From NCBI GenBank assembly GCA_002353575.1, contig DEJQ01000002.1, positions 253-17,992 of the forward strand: a DNA stretch of 17,740 bases. Reading direction: 5' to 3'. Under the pieces are notes generated by a model. It was not told where the DNA came from. It made no database searches and saw only the letters and a list, made by a program, of their open reading frames with translations. The translations under genes were made by a program, and so were the position numbers. The stretch is from Prevotellaceae bacterium UBA2744 (GTDB lineage Bacteria > Bacteroidota > Bacteroidia > Bacteroidales > Bacteroidaceae). This document shows, in pieces, positions 7,585-15,508 of the stretch; within the stretch, counting starts at the first letter, position 1; each line of letters begins with the position of its first letter.

Positions 7585-9501
7585 ATGTACAATTTAGAAC
7601 AGCTCGCAAATAAAGAGTTGAGCGAACTCCAGATGATAGCAACAGAACTGGGGGTAGAAAATGCCGACAAACTGGAAAAGAACGATCTCATGTTCCGCAT
7701 CATTGACGAACAGGCCAGTGCTGCCGCAACCGGTGCCAACACCGAGAAGCCGACAAGAAAACGCACCAGAGTAAGTGTGAAGAATGTTGACAGAGTATAT
7801 TCTGCATCGCAAGAAAAGGCTACGAAGATAGACAAGAAGATGCAGGTAGCACTCAACGACACACTGTTTGGCAGTCTGTCGGAAGAAGAGAAGAATATGC
7901 TTGAACCAGATGCACAACAACAGGAAGAGCCTCAACCTGCAACAGAAACGCAGGCTGCCGAATCGGCTCCAAAGAAAAGAGGCAGAAAGAAAAAAGAAGA
8001 AGTTGTAGCAGAAACCCCAACAGCAGATTCCCAATCAAACGAAGACGCTCAGCCGACAACGGAAGCTCCGAAGAAAAGAGGCAGAAAGAAAAAGGAAGAA
8101 ACTGAAACTCCGCAGCCTGCGTCCGAGGAAGAAAAAGTAAAGGAACCGACCCTCCAGTTTGAGCAGACCGGCTCAGAGGATTCAGACTTTATCATCCTGC
8201 AAGACATCCCGGCTTCGGACACCTACGTAGAACCGGATCTCATGGATGTATTCCATTCAAAGCGCCAGAACGGATTAGACATTGAGATGGATGACATAGA
8301 GAATGATACTTACGACGAACCTGCAGCCAGCACCAAAGCAGTAGCTGCAAAGGCAACTCTTACAAAACAACACGATCAATACGATTTTAGTAATATAATA
8401 AAAGTATCAGGAGTGCTGGAAGTAATCGAGAACTACGGATTCCTCCGCAGTAGCGACTACAACTACCTGCCTTCACCCGACGATGTCTATGTAAATATGC
8501 AGCAGATACGTCATTGGGGACTGAAGATGGGCGACGTCGTAGAAGGACACGTACGTCCGCCGCGCGACGGAGAGAAATTCTTCCCGCTGGTTGACATCGT
8601 GAAAATAAACGGATGTTCACCTGAACAAGTGCGCAACCGTATTGCCTTCGAATTCCTCACCCCACTCTTCCCTGAGGAGAAGTTCAAGCTCTGTTCTGGT
8701 TACAACGACAGCAAATCGTCACGTATAGTAGATTTGTTCTCACCTATTGGCAAGGGTCAGCGTGCCCTTATCGTTGCACAGCCAAAGACAGGTAAGACGC
8801 TTCTGATGAAGGACATTGCCAACAGCATTGCAGCCAATCACCCGGAGGCATACCTGATGATGCTTCTCATCGACGAGCGTCCAGAGGAAGTAACAGACAT
8901 GGCAAGAACCGTAAAGGCAGAAGTGATAGCATCTACGTTCGATGCCCCGGCAGAAAACCACGTGAAGATAGCTGGCATTGTGTTGGAGAAAGCAAAGAGA
9001 ATGGTCGAATGCGGTCACGATGTCGTAATATTCCTCGACTCCATCACTCGTCTGGCACGTGCATACAACACAGTAAGTCCTGCCAGCGGAAAGGTGCTTT
9101 CCGGTGGTGTTGACGCCAACGCACTGCACAAGCCAAAACGATTCTTCGGTGCTGCCAGAAACATAGAAGGCGGAGGCTCGCTGACCATCATAGCTACAGC
9201 CCTCATTGATACAGGCAGCAAGATGGACGAAGTAATCTTCGAAGAGTTCAAGGGTACTGGTAACATGGAACTGCAGCTGGATCGTCAGCTGGCAAACAAG
9301 CGAGTATTCCCTGCAGTCAACCTCGTTGCATCATCTACTCGTCGCGACGATCTCTTGCAAGACCAGCGCACGCTCAATCGTATGTGGGTACTGCGCAAGC
9401 ACATTGCCGACATGAATCCACTGGAGGCCATGAGTACAGTGATGAACTACATAGAGAAGACGAAGAACAACGAAGAATTCCTCATTTCGATGAACGGGTA
9501 A
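7585..9501 (+). CDS. rho: Transcription termination factor Rho with long disordered insertion
   Basis: Rho is the hexameric RNA-dependent ATPase/helicase that ends transcription. At 638 residues it is far longer than the ~420 of E. coli. Residues 1-45 form the Rho N-terminal helical domain. About 50-255 is a low-complexity acidic and basic insertion with two near-identical P-K-K-R-G-R-K-K-K motifs (129-137 and 162-170). The OB-fold RNA-binding domain follows (~273-345, GVLEVIENYGFLRS). The ATPase core has Walker A AQPKTGKT (398-405), Walker B VVIFLDS ending at D485, then ITRLARAYN, the Q-loop region with SGGVDANAL and the R-loop region IDTGSKMDE. Such insertions are known in Bacteroidetes Rho; the disordered region of B. 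thetaiotaomicron Rho has been reported to drive phase separation. The gene is monocistronic. Its last ten codons and stop are duplicated just downstream. Confidence 0.97.
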   Translation: MYNLEQLANKELSELQMIATELGVENADKLEKNDLMFRIIDEQASAAATGANTEKPTRKRTRVSVKNVDRVYSASQEKATKIDKKMQVALNDTLFGSLSEEEKNMLEPDAQQQEEPQPATETQAAESAPKKRGRKKKEEVVAETPTADSQSNEDAQPTTEAPKKRGRKKKEETETPQPASEEEKVKEPTLQFEQTGSEDSDFIILQDIPASDTYVEPDLMDVFHSKRQNGLDIEMDDIENDTYDEPAASTKAVAAKATLTKQHDQYDFSNIIKVSGVLEVIENYGFLRSSDYNYLPSPDDVYVNMQQIRHWGLKMGDVVEGHVRPPRDGEKFFPLVDIVKINGCSPEQVRNRIAFEFLTPLFPEEKFKLCSGYNDSKSSRIVDLFSPIGKGQRALIVAQPKTGKTLLMKDIANSIAANHPEAYLMMLLIDERPEEVTDMARTVKAEVIASTFDAPAENHVKIAGIVLEKAKRMVECGHDVVIFLDSITRLARAYNTVSPASGKVLSGGVDANALHKPKRFFGAARNIEGGGSLTIIATALIDTGSKMDEVIFEEFKGTGNMELQLDRQLANKRVFPAVNLVASSTRRDDLLQDQRTLNRMWVLRKHIADMNPLEAMSTVMNYIEKTKNNEEFLISMNG

Positions 9502-9532
9502 ACGAAGAATTCTTCATTTCGATGAACGGGTA
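9469..9532 (+). repeat. 32-bp tandem duplication across the rho stop codon
   Basis: Units 9469-9500 and 9501-9532 differ at one base (C at 9481, T at 9513). The first holds the last rho codons (N-E-E-F-L-I-S-M-N-G) and most of the stop; the second is an untranslated copy directly after it. The changed base would turn the Leu codon into Phe. The duplication leaves the rho product unchanged or swaps one residue, depending on which copy is ancestral. Confidence 0.95.
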
Positions 9533-9545
9533 AACTACCAACAAT

Positions 9546-9572
9546 AAAGCCATCCGAAAGTCGGATGGCTTT
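9546..9572. terminator. Terminator shared by rho and the convergent lipoprotein gene
   Basis: A perfect 12-bp stem, 9546-9557 with 9561-9572, closes a 3-nt loop. On the plus strand it is followed by a T-rich run (TTATTTTATTTT including the stem end). On the minus strand it begins three bases past the lipoprotein stop codon (9578-9576), where the trailing T-run is weaker. It most likely terminates both convergent units, rho more efficiently. Confidence 0.85.
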
Positions 9573-9575
9573 ATT

Positions 9576-10271
9576 TTATTTTCCTTCACAGAGTTTCATG
9601 TATTTCTTCACGTTTTGATTCTCCCGGAACTCCGCTGGCGCCCTGCTATATATTTCATCAATCTGCGGAGTCGTGTTAGGATACCCGAACTGTTGGTATG
9701 CCTCATTACATATCTCCAGAAACCAGCTGACTCCGAGTACATTGTTAAAATTGGAAATGATGAAATTGGTTTCGAGCTTATCCATAGCCATGCGAGCGTC
9801 TGCTTCAGCCTCGCCCAGCGTGTGCAGAATATAGTCATGGTCATACCCTTCCAGAATCATCTGGCTCTCGCGGCGGGGCAGTTCAGTCAGAATCATTATG
9901 AGCGAATCGCGTGCAGCCAGAAACTTATACAACTCATCGTTGAGTTCCGTACCCTCCACCTTCACAGTCTGGTTCTCTGACGACACCTTGATTTCGCCGC
10001 TCTCCAGCACAAGTGGAAGGTGGAAGTCGCCCATGTCAAGTGTGACACACATGACGGAGTCGAGTGTACCAGACATGGTAAACTGTCCGTGAATAATCTC
10101 GCAGGAGTCGAGCGACTGCTCCTTTCCGTCAATCAGACTGCTTAGATACACCATCTTTCCGTCAAAAACTGAATGCATAGACGTTCCGACAATTGTATAT
10201 TTGTCAGAACAAGAAGAAAGCAACATGAAAGTTGCCGCGACATACAATAGTGACAGAACGATTTTTTTCAC
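9576..10271 (-). CDS. DUF4369-type lipoprotein
   Basis: I place the start at GTG 10271-10269, giving 231 residues. The ATG six codons upstream lies before the -7 box TACCTTTG, so it cannot be in the transcript. From the GTG the protein has K-K, a hydrophobic core and a lipobox L-S-S-C at residues 18-21, so it is a lipoprotein. The beta-rich segment after the Cys, with YTIVGTSMHSVFDGKMVYL and then DSCEIIHGQFTMSGTLDS, matches the N-terminal DUF4369 domain usually found in front of thioredoxin-like oxidoreductases in Bacteroidetes. A helical region follows (~115-200). No thioredoxin domain or CxxC motif is present, so this is a stand-alone member. It is convergent with rho and divergent from the alpha-2-macroglobulin gene. 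The specific function is unknown. Confidence 0.8.
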   Translation of the reverse strand: MKKIVLSLLYVAATFMLLSSCSDKYTIVGTSMHSVFDGKMVYLSSLIDGKEQSLDSCEIIHGQFTMSGTLDSVMCVTLDMGDFHLPLVLESGEIKVSSENQTVKVEGTELNDELYKFLAARDSLIMILTELPRRESQMILEGYDHDYILHTLGEAEADARMAMDKLETNFIISNFNNVLGVSWFLEICNEAYQQFGYPNTTPQIDEIYSRAPAEFRENQNVKKYMKLCEGK

Positions 10272-10275
10272 ATCG

Positions 10276-10306
10276 CAAAGGTATTGCATAGATAAAACGT
10301 AGCAAA
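10276..10306 (-). promoter_or_regulatory. Promoter of the DUF4369 lipoprotein
   Basis: On the minus strand a -33 TTTG (10306-10303) and a perfect -7 TACCTTTG (10283-10276) are separated by 19 nt. Transcription should start a few bases past 10276, at or next to the GTG at 10271. The transcript would be leaderless or nearly so. Confidence 0.8.
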
Positions 10307-10364
10307 GGATTTTAGGTTTTGTTAAACGATTTTACCAATTAAACATCAATTATTAACAATTAAA

Positions 10365-10397
10365 TTCGACAAGAGCCGTCTATTTGCCGTACCTTCG
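10365..10397 (+). promoter_or_regulatory. Promoter of the alpha-2-macroglobulin gene and coaX
   Basis: The -7 box TACCTTCG (10390-10397) is the TTCG variant also proposed for engB and rho. The best -33 candidate is TTCG (10365-10368), 21 nt upstream. The leader before the ATG at 10439 would be about 38 nt. It is divergent from the lipoprotein promoter, with roughly 60 bp between the two. Confidence 0.6.
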
Positions 10398-10438
10398 CGG
10401 CAACTAAAAATCTCTAAGCATTAAACATCTCGAACATC

Positions 10439-13400
10439 ATGTGGAAGAAATTTGTCTTACTGGTAGCGGTGACCTGTTGCAGCTACTGTGCAATGGCTGA
10501 ATCGTATGCGAAACAGCTGAAAGAAAAAATCACCAAGATTGAAAGCCGAAGCGACATAGACCCTGACAGTTTTGCCATTGATATAAAGATACTGGAAGAT
10601 GAACTTGCAAAGCTGAACACCGGAAGCATTAAGATGCCGTCCGAGCAGCGTGCCACGTATAAAGCCATCCTGCGCGGTGTGCTGGCAACAGCATACAACA
10701 GCATGCTCTTCAGCAACATCAATGCCTTCAACGAGGAAGCCAAGGGGAAGTACGAGGAGCTGAGCAAGTCTCATTTCAGTCGTATGCTTGAAGATATGCC
10801 GACTCTGTCGCGTCAGAACAGTAAAGACTACGAACCACTTGTGGAAAGCAAGGACGGCAGCAAATACTACGGGCACAACATGCTGGCTGCGATGCTCGAC
10901 TTCCGACTGGACAACGACAATAGGCTCACGAAATCGGAGCGCGACAGTCTGCACCTTGCAGCGCGACGCACGTTCCAGATGAACGGCGACAGGAATTCCG
11001 ATGCGATGCTGCGTCTGAAAGAGCTGGGCATACACTTCTACGACAGCAGCGACACAGACAAGAGCCGGCAGGAATATTGCAGGGCATTGGAGGCACTGCT
11101 TGACTCAACCAGAGACATAACTGTAGGCCAACTCGTCAGCAACAGATTTGAGATAGCCAAAGCCGCTGTCATGGGAAGCCATGTGTACATAAGCATTGAA
11201 GACAACCTGCTGGCTGGCAGACCGTTCAAACTCAACATTCAGTCAGCAAACACTCCTTCCGTTCATCTGCAGGTGATGGAATACAGCGGGGAAAGCACAT
11301 CCCGGATAGAAGACAAATACATCGGAAAGGAAATACTTCGCAGGAGCTACTCGCCCACCGCCGAGGCGAAGATGAAGAGATGCTGGGCAGACTATCTACC
11401 TGCACGCGACTCACTCCAGGATGTGATGTCGCTGCCCGTGGGCAAGTATCTTTTGCGCGCCACAATAGCAGGCGACACATCATCAGTGGTGGCACAGATA
11501 ACCAGTCTGCACCAGATTCTCTACAAGACACCCGACGGGAAGTCACACATAAAGGTGGTTGACAGGATTACCGGCACACCGCTGAGCGGAATAGCTGTGA
11601 TGCTCTATCCCCTGAGCAACAAGAAAGACCGCCACGACACCTTCATCACCGACAAACGCGGCGAGGTAACCGTAGAGAACGACAAGTATCAATCCATGCG
11701 AGCCGTACGCGACACCACCCTGCTTCGTACGAGCAAGGAAGACGCAACGGGCTACACCTTCATCCTTATCTATGATTACTACTCGGATGATGCCCCTCAG
11801 ACTTTGGGCAGAATTTATACCGACCGCCAGCTGTACCGTCCCGGACAGACAGTCCACGTTTCAGCGATGCTTTACACCATGACCGGCGACGAGACCAAGG
11901 TGAAGACCGACGGCAGATACGTTATAAGCCTGAGGAATCCTGACGACGAGACCGTTGCTGCCGACACTCTGAGTCCGGGCCGTATGGGAACGATGACCTG
12001 CGACTTCACCCTGCCGAAGGGAAAACTGGGCTCATGGGGCATCTTCCTGAAGAATGTGGACAGCAACCGATGGGACAACATTGAGGTTGCCGACATCAGA
12101 GTGGAAGAATACAAGCGTCCCACCTACACAGTGGAGTTTGCCAAGGACACCGTCGTATATGCACCAGAAGACAAAATCGAAGTCGCACTCGATGCGAAGG
12201 CACTCTCCGGAATGCCGGTGCAGGGAGCAAAGGTCAGCATCACCGTCGATGCCTGCAGACATGGATTCTGGTATTACAGAACTTCGGGGTGGCAGTGGGT
12301 AACCAGCATCGACGGCACCACCGGCGACGAGGGCAAGATGCTGTTCGACATCATTCCTGCCGAGAAAGAAGCCATAAAGAAACTGATTTCCGATGCACGC
12401 GAGAAAGACAAACTCCTCCTGCGCCTCACAGCCGAAGTGACCGACAACGCAGGCGAGACGCACAAGGCAATCACCACCTACCTGATTCCGCTGAAGCCCT
12501 CGAAGCAGGCAGAAGAAGTACAGAAACCCAAACCGCTGCAGGTATCGAAGGAAGAGATCCACACGGGCGAGTTGCTCGACATCACGTTCACACCCGAGCA
12601 CAAGGATGCCTATATAATATATTATGTAGTGGCAGGGGGCAAGATTATCGACTCTGACGAAAAGTTGCTCAGCGGCAAGATGCAACGCCAGTTGAAGTGC
12701 AGCGAGCAGTGGGGCGACGGTGCTAATATATACATAATGTATGTTCGCGACGGTCAGATATACCGATACAGCAAGACGGTCAGGGTGCCCAAGCCCGACA
12801 AGAAGCTGCGCCTGGAGTGGCACACCTTCCGCGACCGCCTCTCACCCGGGCAGCAGGAGACATGGACACTGACCGTGAAGGACAAGAACGGCAGCCCCGT
12901 CAGCGGAGCCAACCTCATGGCTGCCATGTACGATGCATCGCTCGACGAACTCAGTTCGTTCGACTGGACTTTCGAGATTCCGTTTGTGAGCCGCATTACA
13001 TGGATGACGTTCCGCCACACCTACCCTACCTCTGTCAGCCGGCTCTTCCTGCAGTACAGACCCGCAGTCCGCAGCATCATGCCCAACGAGTTCGACTTTC
13101 TTAGGGCATTCGCTCACGTCGGCAGCAATCTAAGGTTCAAGGGCGGACTACGCTACAGCAGAAGCAATACAGTGTTGAGAGAAGTTGCAGTATCGGCAAA
13201 GACTGCCGACATGGCAGACTATGCTCCGCTGGCTGCTGCCTCAAACTTGCAGGGCAAGATAGCGGGGCTCAGCGTTGTGGAAAGTCCCGAAGAGATGAGC
13301 GACGACGCCATGCGTCTGGCTGGTACGGAAGACTCCGGCAGCGGCGAGTCGGGTGCATATGCAACCATAAAGCCGAGCATACGCGAGAACTTCAACGAGA

Positions 13401-15508
13401 CTGCCTTCTTCTATCCCGACATCACTACCGACAGCGAGGGACATGCCCAGATACGGTTCACCCTGCCCGAGAGTCTGACCACATGGAAGTTCCAGGGCTT
13501 TGTCCACACCGACGACGTGCGCTACGGCATCATATCCTCCACGGCAGTTGCAAGCAAGGACTTCATGGTGCAGCCACAGATGCCGCGCTTCGTGCGGGCG
13601 GGCGACCAGGCAGTCATACAGACACGCATACAGAACCAGGCAGACCGTCCGATTGCGGGACGCGCCACCATGCGCCTGCTCAGTGCCAAAGACGAGTCGC
13701 TCGTATGGAAGGAAGACCTTGCATACTATGTTGACCGCAACAAGACAGGCGTAGTCACCTTCACCATTCCTGCAGGCACGCTGACCGGCGACGTCGTGTG
13801 CGAAGTGTCGGCTCTTGACGGCTCGTGCAGCGACGGCGAGCGCAACCTGCTGCCAGTGCTCCAGACCAGAGAGCAGATAACCGAGAACATCCCGTTCTAC
13901 ATTCAGGGTGCAGGCAAGAAGGAGATAGACCTGCACACGCTGTACAACTACGACAGCCCTACGGCTACCGACCGCACCATCGAAATCGGCTACACCGACA
14001 ACCCCGCCCTCGACGTGTTCCGTTCGCTCCGCGCCACCCAGATGCCGCAACACGAGAATGCACCCTGCTATGCGGCAGCACTCTACTCCAACACCGTCAT
14101 GCTCGACATAGCCGGCAAGCTGGCAGCCTACGACGACACACTGATTCAGCACTTCGACCGCGAGCAGGCTCGTGCGCTTGCAGCCGAGGCAACCGAGAAA
14201 CTGCACTCGCTGCAGCTCCCCGACGGTTCGTGGAGCTGGTTCAAGGGTATGGATGGCAGTCCCTACATCACGCTTGCCGTTGCCGAACACCTCAGCCGCA
14301 TGGGCAAACTCCGCGACGGGCAGACCACCGACATGCTAAAGGATGCGATGGTGTTTCTTGACCGCTACATGCAGGAGAACTACCAGAAGCGCAAGCAGCA
14401 GGGGTGGTCGCTCACGCCGGACGAATTCGACCTGCGCTATCTCGACATCTGCAAGGCTGAGCAGAACGAGATGACGCGCACCTACCTCTCCGAGATGGCA
14501 AAGAGCATGAAGCGCACCACCATCTACGGCAGGGCAAAATGCGCAGTAATCCTGCAGAAGTTCGGACGCACGAAGGATGCCGTGAAGTTTGCCGCCTCCG
14601 TCCGCCACTACCTCGTGTTCAAGCCGGGGCTCGGCCGCTACTTCGCCACCGACCAGGCATACTATTCATGGCAGGACTACCGTCTGCCAACCCAACTGGC
14701 AGCCATGCGTTGCCTGCAGCAGGTGGACAGGCAGAAGAACTCCGCCCTGCTGCCCGACATGCAGATGTGGCTCTTGCGCCAGAAGCAGACCCAGCTGTGG
14801 CGCAATCCGCTGAACGCCATCGACGCAGCCGACTACCTGCTCACATACTCAAAGGAGGAGAGCCTGCGCACTGCCGACACCCTCCACGTCAGCTTTGCCG
14901 GCAAGACATTCCGTCTGGACACACCGGGCAACCTGGACGTACAGGCAAACCTGAGCACAAACGGAAAGCCGGAGCTGCAAGGAGTAATCAGCCACCCCAC
15001 AAGCATGACCGTCGAGAAGCATTCAGCCGGCATCTCGTGGGGATATGTGCGCGGCACGTTCAGCGAAGAGGCTGAGAAGCTCCGCTCTTATACCACCGGC
15101 GAACTGTCCGTAGAGCAGAAGTTCTACGTAAGACAGGGCACTGAGTGGGTCGAGACCGACCTCTCGGCTCCGCTCGCCGTGGGCACCACCCTTCGCATCC
15201 GCAACATAATACATGCCGACCGCGACATGGACTTCGTGTCGGTCAAGACCCGTCAGCCTGCCTGTCTCGAACCTGTGCGCACGCTCTCCGGCTACACCTG
15301 GCTGGGCAACCGCGGCGGCTACCTCGAACTGCGCGACACCGAGACCGACGTGTTCTTCGACTGGTTCTCGCGCGGCACCACCACCCTCGACCTCGACTAC
15401 TACGTGACACGTCCCGGACTCTATCATGCCGGCATCACCACCGCCACCTGCGAATACGCACCCGAGTTCAGCGGCTATGCAAAGACATTTAATATAATAG
15501 TGAAATGA
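10439..15508 (+). CDS. Alpha-2-macroglobulin-like protein with SusC-plug-like insert, thioester absent
   Basis: This 1689-residue protein has a signal peptide (MWKK, hydrophobic core, AMA|E at residue 20). A helical N-terminal region (~21-240) precedes beta-sandwich macroglobulin domains. The MG2 hallmark DRQLYRPGQTV is at 462-472, with VEEYKRPTY at 555-563. Near 909-947 there is a segment like the start of a SusC plug domain: LREVAVSA, then LQGKIAGLSVV at 937-947. The A2M domain begins about 984 (NETAFFYPDI) and a terpenoid-cyclase-like helical domain spans about 1200-1500, with LPDGSWSWFKG. Where thioester members have C-x-E-Q, this protein has MPQHENAPCYA (1202-1212), so it probably cannot form a thioester. 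Bacterial relatives are envelope-associated and are thought to trap proteases; that role is inferred and a covalent trap is unlikely here. The stop overlaps coaX by 4 bp. GC content rises markedly toward the 3' end. Confidence 0.9.
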   Translation: MWKKFVLLVAVTCCSYCAMAESYAKQLKEKITKIESRSDIDPDSFAIDIKILEDELAKLNTGSIKMPSEQRATYKAILRGVLATAYNSMLFSNINAFNEEAKGKYEELSKSHFSRMLEDMPTLSRQNSKDYEPLVESKDGSKYYGHNMLAAMLDFRLDNDNRLTKSERDSLHLAARRTFQMNGDRNSDAMLRLKELGIHFYDSSDTDKSRQEYCRALEALLDSTRDITVGQLVSNRFEIAKAAVMGSHVYISIEDNLLAGRPFKLNIQSANTPSVHLQVMEYSGESTSRIEDKYIGKEILRRSYSPTAEAKMKRCWADYLPARDSLQDVMSLPVGKYLLRATIAGDTSSVVAQITSLHQILYKTPDGKSHIKVVDRITGTPLSGIAVMLYPLSNKKDRHDTFITDKRGEVTVENDKYQSMRAVRDTTLLRTSKEDATGYTFILIYDYYSDDAPQTLGRIYTDRQLYRPGQTVHVSAMLYTMTGDETKVKTDGRYVISLRNPDDETVAADTLSPGRMGTMTCDFTLPKGKLGSWGIFLKNVDSNRWDNIEVADIRVEEYKRPTYTVEFAKDTVVYAPEDKIEVALDAKALSGMPVQGAKVSITVDACRHGFWYYRTSGWQWVTSIDGTTGDEGKMLFDIIPAEKEAIKKLISDAREKDKLLLRLTAEVTDNAGETHKAITTYLIPLKPSKQAEEVQKPKPLQVSKEEIHTGELLDITFTPEHKDAYIIYYVVAGGKIIDSDEKLLSGKMQRQLKCSEQWGDGANIYIMYVRDGQIYRYSKTVRVPKPDKKLRLEWHTFRDRLSPGQQETWTLTVKDKNGSPVSGANLMAAMYDASLDELSSFDWTFEIPFVSRITWMTFRHTYPTSVSRLFLQYRPAVRSIMPNEFDFLRAFAHVGSNLRFKGGLRYSRSNTVLREVAVSAKTADMADYAPLAAASNLQGKIAGLSVVESPEEMSDDAMRLAGTEDSGSGESGAYATIKPSIRENFNETAFFYPDITTDSEGHAQIRFTLPESLTTWKFQGFVHTDDVRYGIISSTAVASKDFMVQPQMPRFVRAGDQAVIQTRIQNQADRPIAGRATMRLLSAKDESLVWKEDLAYYVDRNKTGVVTFTIPAGTLTGDVVCEVSALDGSCSDGERNLLPVLQTREQITENIPFYIQGAGKKEIDLHTLYNYDSPTATDRTIEIGYTDNPALDVFRSLRATQMPQHENAPCYAAALYSNTVMLDIAGKLAAYDDTLIQHFDREQARALAAEATEKLHSLQLPDGSWSWFKGMDGSPYITLAVAEHLSRMGKLRDGQTTDMLKDAMVFLDRYMQENYQKRKQQGWSLTPDEFDLRYLDICKAEQNEMTRTYLSEMAKSMKRTTIYGRAKCAVILQKFGRTKDAVKFAASVRHYLVFKPGLGRYFATDQAYYSWQDYRLPTQLAAMRCLQQVDRQKNSALLPDMQMWLLRQKQTQLWRNPLNAIDAADYLLTYSKEESLRTADTLHVSFAGKTFRLDTPGNLDVQANLSTNGKPELQGVISHPTSMTVEKHSAGISWGYVRGTFSEEAEKLRSYTTGELSVEQKFYVRQGTEWVETDLSAPLAVGTTLRIRNIIHADRDMDFVSVKTRQPACLEPVRTLSGYTWLGNRGGYLELRDTETDVFFDWFSRGTTTLDLDYYVTRPGLYHAGITTATCEYAPEFSGYAKTFNIIVK

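Noticed and set aside
10439..10505. Lipobox in the alpha-2-macroglobulin signal peptide
   Set aside because: Three Cys occur (13, 14, 17), but the residues at -1 (Thr, Cys, Tyr) do not fit a lipobox, whereas AMA|E is a good signal peptidase I site.
13241..14290. 349-codon minus-strand open frame within the alpha-2-macroglobulin gene
   Set aside because: It is antisense to conserved A2M domains and arises from GC-rich codon bias; no promoter or start context supports it.
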